From: DATKKK01 sp964354625
Lineage (GTDB): Archaea; Thermoproteota; Bathyarchaeia; Bathyarchaeales; Bathycorpusculaceae
DNA: 64,000 nt
Direction of reading: 5' to 3'
Assembly: GCA_964354625.1 (NCBI GenBank)
Contig: CAYHAK010000002.1
Location: forward strand, 18,487-82,486
Below, piece after piece: positions 57,861-64,000 of the stretch. The stretch's first letter is position 1. Each line of letters starts with the position of its first letter. Below the pieces are notes generated by a model. It saw nothing but the letters and a program-made list of their open reading frames with translations. It was not told where the DNA came from and did no database searches. The position numbers and the translations under genes are program-made.

Positions 57861-58070
57861 TTGGGACGAATTGAGAAAGGCGCTAAGTGTAGTGTTTCAA
57901 GTTGCGGCAAGGAAGCGGTGCGTTCGCTTCCAATTGACAAAGTCAAGTCTGCAGGCCTAAAAGTGGCTTCAGATGAAAAACGCGCCTACTTGTGCAAGGA
58001 ACACTATAAAGAATACAAGAAGAAGACGAAGAAAGATAAGCAGCTTGAAAAGTGGCGCTACAGCGGCTAG
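57861..58070 (+). CDS. Small Cys/His protein, possible zinc finger
   Basis: A 69-residue basic protein from TTG 57861: KCSVSSCGKEAVRSL, then AYLCKEHYKEYKKKTKKDKQ. The C-x4-C ... C-x2-H spacing can hold one zinc. The lysine-rich end suggests RNA binding. Family conserved next to thrS in archaea is likely but I cannot name it. It lies 19 bases before thrS. Confidence 0.65.
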   Translation: MGRIEKGAKCSVSSCGKEAVRSLPIDKVKSAGLKVASDEKRAYLCKEHYKEYKKKTKKDKQLEKWRYSG

Positions 58071-58089
58071 CCGGAAGAGGTGACGTTTC

Positions 58090-59970
58090 ATGCGGATACT
58101 GCAGTTGCACTCGGACTTTGTTGAGTATAGACCTGTTCAGAAGGAGATAGCCCTAGCCGAGGAGGCTGAGAAGAAGCCTGTGCGGCTGGAAGAAATCGTT
58201 GTGCTTTTCACGGCCGTCGAAGAGGCCGACACCGAGGCTACCGGTAAGAAGGCCATAGACGAGGTTCGCGCCTTTCTAGGCAAGCTGAAAATCAACAAGA
58301 TCATAATCTACCCATACTCGCACTTAAGCAGCAACCTCGCAAAGCCAGCCGAAGCTCTCAAAATAGTCAAAACAATGGAGGCCTACGCCAAAGAAAAAAA
58401 AATAGAAACCCATCGCGCGCCTTTCGGCTGGAACAAACAATTCGTGATTTCGGTAAAGGGCCACCCGCTCGCGGAGCAGTCACGCCAGATAACCGTGGCC
58501 AAAGAAGAGAAAGGAGTCGAAGGCAAAAAGGAAGAGAAAGTTTCGGAGGCAGTCAAAGCCGAGGAGAAGCTCGAATCTTTCTGGTTCATACTTGAACCAG
58601 ACGGTCAGATGACGCCTGTTGCTGACTTCAAGTTCATAGGCCATGGGAATCTTGAGAAATTCTCGAGGTACGAGATCTGCAAGGTCAGGGCAAGCCAGCA
58701 GATGCCGCCCCACGTGCCTCTCATGAAACGGTTGGAGATAGCTGACTACGAGCCTGGAAGCGACCCGGGCAACATACGCTGGTACCCCAAAGGCAAGCTA
58801 ATCAAATCCCTGCTTGAACAATTCGTAACCGCCAAAATGGTCGAGTACGGCGCGATGGAAGTCGAAACCCCAATCATGTACGATTTCCATCATCCGAGCC
58901 TCGCTGATTACATGAACCGCTTTCCTGCAAGGCAGTATCTTCTAAAGTCTGAGGACAAAGACCTGTTCCTACGGTTTGCCGCCTGCTTCGGTCAATTCCT
59001 CATGATCCACGACGCCCAGTTCTCATATAAACACATGCCGCTGAAGCTCTACGAGCTCACGCGCTACAGTTTCAGGCGGGAAAAGAGCGGGGAGGTTGTG
59101 GGCCTACGGCGCCTGAGAGCCTTCAGCATGCCAGACTGCCATGCCTTCTGCGCGGACATGGAGCAAGCTAAGAAGGAATACACGGTCAGGCTTAAGCTGT
59201 GCATGCGAATCCAGCAGGAAATAGGCCTATCTAAAGATGATTACGAAGTTGCATTGCGATTCACGAAAGACTTCTATAGCCAGAACAAGGACTTCGTTAC
59301 CTCGCTGGCCAGAGTCATAGACAAACCTGTGCTGGTTGAGATGTGGAATGAACGGTTCTTCTACTTCGTGCTGAAATGGGACTTCAACTTCGTTGACAAC
59401 CAAAGCAAGGCCGCCGCGCTGTCAACGGACCAAGTCGACGTTGAGAACGCCAAAAGGTACGACATAGCCTTCGTTGACGAGAAAGGCGAAAAACAGCGGC
59501 CACTGATCCTGCACTGTTCGCCGAGCGGCGCCATTGAAAGATGCGTTTACGCGCTGTTGGAAAGAGCCTACAGAGACCAGCAACACCAGAAGCCTCCAAT
59601 GCTCCCAACATGGCTGTCACCCACCCAAGTACGCATGATCCCTATCTCAGAGAGCTTCCTCGAAAACGTGGAGAAACTGACGGAGGAGTTGGAGAAGCGA
59701 CGCGTGCGCGTGGACATTGATGATAGGTCGCTGACGTTGCAGAAGAGAATCCGAGAGGCCGAAACCGAATGGGTTCCCTACGCGGTCGTTGTGGGACAGA
59801 AGGAGCTTGATTCAGGCGAACTTGCAGTAAGAGACAGAAGCGCAGGCGAGATGCGCAAGATGAAGCTTGGGGACTTGGCAAACGAGATTGAGAAGATAGG
59901 AGAAGGCAAACCGTTCAAGCCGCTGGCTCTGCCCAAGCATTTATCGAAAAGGCCTCAATTCCACGGCTAG
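58090..59970 (+). CDS. thrS: Threonyl-tRNA synthetase, archaeal type
   Basis: A 626-residue class II synthetase. The first 140 residues (RILQLHSDFVEYRPVQKEIA, RAPFGWNKQFVISVKGHPLA) are the archaeal DTD-like editing domain that clears Ser-tRNA. The catalytic core has motif 2 RYSFRREKSGEVVGLRRLRA, a zinc-site Cys in RFAACFGQFLM, and motif 3 SPSGAIERCVYALLE. The anticodon domain ends the protein (EKRRVRVDIDDRSLTLQKRI, YAVVVGQKELDSG). ATG start with GGTGA upstream. A GC run in the editing domain (58414) is ordinary coding sequence. Confidence 0.96.
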   Translation: MRILQLHSDFVEYRPVQKEIALAEEAEKKPVRLEEIVVLFTAVEEADTEATGKKAIDEVRAFLGKLKINKIIIYPYSHLSSNLAKPAEALKIVKTMEAYAKEKKIETHRAPFGWNKQFVISVKGHPLAEQSRQITVAKEEKGVEGKKEEKVSEAVKAEEKLESFWFILEPDGQMTPVADFKFIGHGNLEKFSRYEICKVRASQQMPPHVPLMKRLEIADYEPGSDPGNIRWYPKGKLIKSLLEQFVTAKMVEYGAMEVETPIMYDFHHPSLADYMNRFPARQYLLKSEDKDLFLRFAACFGQFLMIHDAQFSYKHMPLKLYELTRYSFRREKSGEVVGLRRLRAFSMPDCHAFCADMEQAKKEYTVRLKLCMRIQQEIGLSKDDYEVALRFTKDFYSQNKDFVTSLARVIDKPVLVEMWNERFFYFVLKWDFNFVDNQSKAAALSTDQVDVENAKRYDIAFVDEKGEKQRPLILHCSPSGAIERCVYALLERAYRDQQHQKPPMLPTWLSPTQVRMIPISESFLENVEKLTEELEKRRVRVDIDDRSLTLQKRIREAETEWVPYAVVVGQKELDSGELAVRDRSAGEMRKMKLGDLANEIEKIGEGKPFKPLALPKHLSKRPQFHG

Positions 59971-60053
59971 AATGGACAAAAGACAGGAGCAATTGCCAAA
60001 AACTATATGAAACCTTGCCTTCATACACTCACTTCTGGCTTGAGGGCAAGACT

Positions 60054-60938
60054 ATGGAAAAGGAACTGCAAGTTTACATAGATGGAGCATACTATCCAAA
60101 GTCACAGGCTAAAGTCTCGGTTTTTGACCATGGCCTCCTGTACGGTGACGGCGTGTTCGAAGGAATACGAGCCTACAATGGCTCTGTTTTCAAGCTGAAG
60201 GAACACGTTGAAAGAATGTATCGCTCAGCGCACATGATAATGCTTGATATCCCGATATCGAAGGAACAGATGATACAAATCGTTCTAGAGACTCTGCGCA
60301 AGAATAACTTCAAGGATTCGTATATCCGCTTGGTTGTTACGAGAGGCGTAGGCGACCTAGGACTGAACCCGAAGAAATGCGCGAAACCCACTATAATCGT
60401 GATAACCGACACGATAGCCTTGCATAAGGGCGAGGCCAAAGAGAAAGGTGTCACCGCCATGATCTCATGGGTCAAAAGAGACCCCGTCGACGCCACTTCA
60501 CACGAGATAAAGTCACTAAACTACCTCAACAGCATACTCGCCAAAATCGAGGCCAACATCAACAACGTAGACGAAGCTATATGCCTAGACAAAAACGGCT
60601 ATGTATGCGAAGGAGTAGCTGAAAACATATTCATAGTCAGAGGTGGCAAGATATACACGCCGCCAAGCTACACAGGCGCCCTGCCCGGAATAACAGCCGA
60701 AGAGACCGGCAAACTGGCCCGGAAACTCGGCTACGAGGTCAAAGACAAGGTCATAACGCCCTATGAGCTGTTCAATGCCGAAGAGGTTTTCTTCACAGGC
60801 ACCGCGGCGGAAATAATCCCCGTCAGAGAAATAAACAAACGAACGATAAGCAGCGGTAAACCTGGTCCAATAACCCGAAGGCTGATAGAGGAATTCTCGA
60901 AGCTAGTCCGTGATCCGAGCCAAGGAATAGCCATCTAG
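60054..60938 (+). CDS. ilvE: Branched-chain amino acid aminotransferase
   Basis: A 294-residue fold type IV PLP enzyme from the ATG at 60054 (MEKELQVYIDGAYYPKSQAK). FDHGLLYGDGVFEGIRAYNG, the Schiff-base Lys in EIKSLNYLNSILAKIEAN, and CEGVAENIFIVRGGKIYTPP are all present. It makes Val, Leu and Ile from their keto acids with glutamate. The frame is open to 60015 without similarity. No other branched-chain genes are near. Confidence 0.93.
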   Translation: MEKELQVYIDGAYYPKSQAKVSVFDHGLLYGDGVFEGIRAYNGSVFKLKEHVERMYRSAHMIMLDIPISKEQMIQIVLETLRKNNFKDSYIRLVVTRGVGDLGLNPKKCAKPTIIVITDTIALHKGEAKEKGVTAMISWVKRDPVDATSHEIKSLNYLNSILAKIEANINNVDEAICLDKNGYVCEGVAENIFIVRGGKIYTPPSYTGALPGITAEETGKLARKLGYEVKDKVITPYELFNAEEVFFTGTAAEIIPVREINKRTISSGKPGPITRRLIEEFSKLVRDPSQGIAI

Positions 60939-60963
60939 AAGTAAGACGGGCAAAGCCGAAGAG

Positions 60964-62172
60964 TCAGCCTTCCTTCCTTTCCATGAATCGCTCCATTTCG
61001 TCTAGAGCTTGTTCCAACGTTTCTACAGGCGGCAGGATCACGCCTCTCACGTGTCCTGCACCATAGGTCGGGTCAAATCCTGAGCCATGCACGAACAATA
61101 CACCTGTTTCTTTCAGCAGGTCCAAAGCGAATTCCATGTCTGTCTTCCATCGTGAGCCCATTTCATGGATTCTTGGGAATACGTAGAATGCTGCTTCTGG
61201 TTTTGCACAGCTCACTCCGTCGATCTCGTTCAGTCTTTTCCAAGCATAGTCTCTTCTTTCTCTGAGTTTCTGCACCATTTCCTTTACGTGGTCTTGAGAT
61301 CCGTTCAGCGCGGTTACGCCTGCCTTTTGGACCGGTGTGTTTGCGCAGAGTCTAATCCTGGTTTCTTTCTCGATGGACTGCCTCAGCTCCTGTAGTTCTC
61401 CGTGCTGGTCGTGGAAGTAGGCGTAGCCGAGTCTCCAGCCTGTCATCAGGTGTGCCTTCGAAAATCCGTTCATGCCTATTACTGGGACTTCTTTGGCCAG
61501 ATGCGCGGTGCTGACGAACTCCTTCTCGAATACTATCTGGTCGTAGATCTCGTCCGAAACAATCGGAAGGCTGAACTCGCCTGCCAGATCCACAATCTGC
61601 TTTATCACCTTCTCCTCGTAGAGTGCGCCACAGGGGTTGTTGGGGTTGATTATGACAATTGCGCGCGTTCTCTTCGAAATCTTTCTTCGGAGGTCGTCGA
61701 TGTTTGGCTGCCAGCCGTCGTCTTCGACAGTCTGGTATGTGACTGGTTTTCCACCGAAGAATCTGGCGTAGGAAATGTAGGGCGGATATGTGGGGCCGGG
61801 GAGAAGGATTTCGTCTCCAGCGTCGATGAGCGCGGCCATGACCATCTGTATGCCTTCAGAAATGCCTGCCGTGACGATCACGTTTTCCGGTGATACTTCA
61901 ACGCCGTTTACCCGTTTCTCTTTTTGGCTTATTGCTTCTCTGAGTTCCGGAAGCCCTTCCGAGGCTGAGTAGAAGTTGGCTCCTTCCTCGACGGCCTTTA
62001 TCAGCGCCTGCCTGATGTGCTGAGGCGTGGCAAAATCAAACGCCACGGGATCCCCTATGTTCAGGTAATAGATCCTCTTTCCAGTCTTCGCAACTTGCCT
62101 CGCATGAACGACAACATCGCGGATCGCATACTCAATCGAGCGTACCCTTTCAGTCACTTCTACCTTGATCAA
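60964..62172 (-). CDS. Class I aminotransferase, aspartate/alanine type
   Basis: A 402-residue PLP enzyme of the AlaT/AspC subgroup: YLNIGDPVAFDFATPQHIRQ, ISEGIQMVMAALIDAGDEIL, INPNNPCGALYEEKV, SDEIYDQIVF, Schiff-base Lys in NGFSKAHLMTGWRLGYAYFH, and FYVFPRIHEM. Substrates probably aspartate, alanine or aromatic acids with 2-oxoglutarate. Convergent with ilvE with a 25-base gap. Confidence 0.9.
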   Translation of the reverse strand: MIKVEVTERVRSIEYAIRDVVVHARQVAKTGKRIYYLNIGDPVAFDFATPQHIRQALIKAVEEGANFYSASEGLPELREAISQKEKRVNGVEVSPENVIVTAGISEGIQMVMAALIDAGDEILLPGPTYPPYISYARFFGGKPVTYQTVEDDGWQPNIDDLRRKISKRTRAIVIINPNNPCGALYEEKVIKQIVDLAGEFSLPIVSDEIYDQIVFEKEFVSTAHLAKEVPVIGMNGFSKAHLMTGWRLGYAYFHDQHGELQELRQSIEKETRIRLCANTPVQKAGVTALNGSQDHVKEMVQKLRERRDYAWKRLNEIDGVSCAKPEAAFYVFPRIHEMGSRWKTDMEFALDLLKETGVLFVHGSGFDPTYGAGHVRGVILPPVETLEQALDEMERFMERKEG

Positions 62173-62235
62173 GGCTACCTCACTTCTGGAGTTTAGCTTT
62201 CTGGGTTAGAAGAGAGATAAATGTTATGGAGAAAG

Positions 62236-63873
62236 CTAAGGAAACGCGAACGTGTCTTCGAAGACCACGTCCTGCGTCGTGTAGACAACGATTTTCACCG
62301 TCTTAGTCGCGTAGGTCGTCCAATCCCATGGAAACGTAAGGGTTACTGTTTGGGTTGGTTGGATCAGGAATCCGATGCCCTGGCTTTGGAAAACAGTCTG
62401 GTTTCCATAGGTCACGACCATTTTGGCTAGGGTCGCGTTAAAGGAGTTGCCGTGGCTTTCAACAGTCACGTTGAAGGCCCTCTTGTCGCCAGCGTTTGTC
62501 TGTCCAGAAATAACCCAGTAGACGGAGGGCAGGATCACGGCCTGTCCCTTGATAAGCCGAGACGCGGGGCTACCGTAAGACGCATTGACGTAGACCATGC
62601 GCGACATGCCCCTCCAGCTTGTCCAATTATAATTGCAGTTGAATTGCACCCATCCGCCTGGCGGCACTACTTGGGGCGCAGCGCCTGTCTGGTTCAGATG
62701 AAGCTTTATCTCCGTGACGTTTATGTCGAAGAGCGAGGTCCGCATGTTCGTGACGTTGACCAGGAAGGAATTCGTGTCACTCAAATTGAAGCTCGGCGTG
62801 ATCTCGAAGGAAACCGAGTCAGGCGTTTTCACGTCAGGTTTCGAGGTTGCCGTGTAGTTTTGCACTGTGTACACTGTTACTGTGACGTATTTGTTGCGGT
62901 AGTTCGTCCAATCCCACTGGCAGTCTCTGAACGTGACTGTCTTGCTCACGTTAAGCCTGTAGAACGGAGAGAACTTCGGCGTCGAAAGGCTGCCATTCAA
63001 GTGTATTGTTTGGTTGTTATAGGTCAATGTAATATCATCTACGTCGACGGAAGTCTTTGACACTTCCGAGTTTGTGACAGTGATGTTGACTTTGTTTGAG
63101 TCTGTTTCGCTAAACTTAACGGTGTCTATTGAGAGCGACAGAACGGCAGTTGCATTCGCCTTCGCCACAGCATAGTAGCCTTCTTCTGTCTCGACACGGA
63201 CATTCTCTTCCATAAACCCTTGCCAGTCATAATTGCAGTAGAATGTCACGGGGATCCCAGTCGCCAGGTTTTGCTTAGAGGGTATGGACAAGTTCTGGAC
63301 GAGCATGCCGTTGAGTGTGACTTTTGCGAGTGTGAGATTTATCGCCGAGTTTGCGTCGTTCTCGACGCCGAGTCTGAACTGTTTGCTGCTTACAGCAGGG
63401 TCGAAGTAGGCGTTCAGCCCCACTTTGACGAATTCGGTGGCTACGGTTTTCGTTGCGCCTGAGGCACCTGTCGCCACCACGCCTATCGTAATGCTCTGCC
63501 CGGCGTACGGGCCCCAATCTGTGAAGCATTTGATATTCTGAGAGGTTCCTCTAGCGAGTTGTATTGGAAGTATGGGGTAGGTGTCGTTTACGTTCTGTAC
63601 TGTGGTTTCATTCTCGGGGACGAAGTAGATTTCTGTGATATTCGCATTGGAAACTGAGTGCGCAGGGTTCATTATTGTGAAATTGAAGTAGTCTGCATGT
63701 TTCACTGGAAAGCTGGCGTCTGTTATTGTCAGAGTTACAGTTCCTTCCGGCTCAAAGTAGAAGCTTCCTATCACCCACAAGTAAGATACTAAAGCGCCGA
63801 ATATCGTGAAACAGAGGATCAGTAGGATTAGAACAAGCGTAGAAACTGCCTTTACCTGTTTTGTTGTGTGCAA
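62236..63873 (-). CDS. Exported repetitive beta-sandwich protein
   Basis: A 545-residue membrane-anchored surface protein: an N-terminal helix (STLVLILLILCFTIFGALVS) and then five repeats of about 100 residues. Each repeat ends in a Trp motif: NIKCFTDWGPYAG, TFYCNYDWQGFMEE, TFRDCQWDWTNYRNKYVTV, QFNCNYNWTSWRGMS and TLTFPWDWTTYATKTV. About 25 N-x-S/T sites point to heavy N-glycosylation outside the cell. It stops without an anchor at the C-terminus. Likely an archaeal surface or secreted layer component; no enzyme motif. Confidence 0.65.
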   Translation of the reverse strand: MHTTKQVKAVSTLVLILLILCFTIFGALVSYLWVIGSFYFEPEGTVTLTITDASFPVKHADYFNFTIMNPAHSVSNANITEIYFVPENETTVQNVNDTYPILPIQLARGTSQNIKCFTDWGPYAGQSITIGVVATGASGATKTVATEFVKVGLNAYFDPAVSSKQFRLGVENDANSAINLTLAKVTLNGMLVQNLSIPSKQNLATGIPVTFYCNYDWQGFMEENVRVETEEGYYAVAKANATAVLSLSIDTVKFSETDSNKVNITVTNSEVSKTSVDVDDITLTYNNQTIHLNGSLSTPKFSPFYRLNVSKTVTFRDCQWDWTNYRNKYVTVTVYTVQNYTATSKPDVKTPDSVSFEITPSFNLSDTNSFLVNVTNMRTSLFDINVTEIKLHLNQTGAAPQVVPPGGWVQFNCNYNWTSWRGMSRMVYVNASYGSPASRLIKGQAVILPSVYWVISGQTNAGDKRAFNVTVESHGNSFNATLAKMVVTYGNQTVFQSQGIGFLIQPTQTVTLTFPWDWTTYATKTVKIVVYTTQDVVFEDTFAFP

Positions 63874-64000
63874 ATTGCCTACCTCAGTATTAACGATTGG
63901 TGTAAAACATATTTCCTAGAGGTAAATAAGCATTCTCTCACAACGTATGTTTCGGATTCGGTTGCATAGTTAGGTTTAAATTCCATCTGGATTTTAACAA
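63874..64000. other. Upstream region of the surface-protein gene
   Basis: AT-rich; AAATATGT (minus strand, about 34 bases before the ATG at 63873) is a possible TATA box. GGTTTAAATTCC near the right edge may belong to a gene beyond the window. Confidence 0.35.

Noticed and set aside
58414..58420. GC run in thrS as another scar
   Set aside because: It encodes conserved residues (HRAPFGW) in an intact gene; so does the similar run near 61662 in the aminotransferase.
1..64000. CRISPR array
   Set aside because: No regularly spaced direct repeats of 20-40 bases were seen, and no cas genes.
1..64000. Insertion sequences or transposases
   Set aside because: No transposase-like protein or terminal inverted repeats with target duplications were found, even in the fragment-rich regions.

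Overview
The window looks like chromosomal DNA of an archaeon of the TACK group, most plausibly a Bathyarchaeia-like mesophile. The case rests on transcription factor E, Mbf1, a NAC subunit, Trm56, Hel308, deoxyhypusine synthase, archaeal-type ThrRS with a DTD-like N-terminal domain, a Cren7-like protein, TATA-like boxes with leaderless starts, and many GTG/TTG starts. The lineage call is inference; the archaeal assignment is secure. Layout: 0-4 kb holds the argS end, deoC, a structured non-coding stretch and two convergent deoxyhypusine synthase paralogues. 4-9 kb holds an MFS carrier and a four-gene amidoligase-type cluster (RimK ATP-grasp, RLAN domain, GCS2 ligase, Cys-cluster protein). 9-12 kb holds an odd class II tRNA, a decayed FBP aldolase/phosphatase and two regulators. 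12-28 kb holds a GT4 glycosyltransferase, a ribophorin I-like membrane protein, ferredoxin, an HDAC-like hydrolase, an AsnB-like protein, purB, Hel308 and an Fe-S assembly operon (two cysteine desulfurases around an IscU). 28-34 kb holds a MoxR ATPase/VWA pair flanked by two related proteins of unknown function. 35-49 kb is a surface-polysaccharide island (flippase, glycosyltransferases, a WbpG/HisH/HisF trio for amidino sugars, nucleotide-sugar enzymes, an ATP-grasp/HAD/DUF354 operon). 49-51.7 kb is a mosaic of gene fragments around a tRNA-Val. 51.6-63.9 kb is conserved housekeeping DNA: DUF2110, HD, TFE, Trm56, HflX, Mbf1, PUA, NAC, PfkB, ThrRS, aminotransferases, then a repetitive exported protein. 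The most unusual signal is an alternating GC tract (GCGCGCGC, often extended to TAGCGCGCGCTA). Two specific octamers would be expected about twice in 64 kb of even composition; I count 17 tracts of eight bases or more plus one of seven. Nearly all lie in intergenic or decayed DNA, and several mark the exact point where a gene or tRNA is cut off. At 37529-37538 one tract joins two different truncated genes. Either a real rearrangement or repair process leaves these scars, or they are assembly artefacts; reads can decide. A second strong observation is a 17-base micro-inversion between 10-base inverted repeats inside the FBP aldolase/phosphatase pseudogene. Candidate undescribed systems are the MoxR/VWA locus with its two related partner proteins and the split RLAN/RimK/GCS2 cluster.
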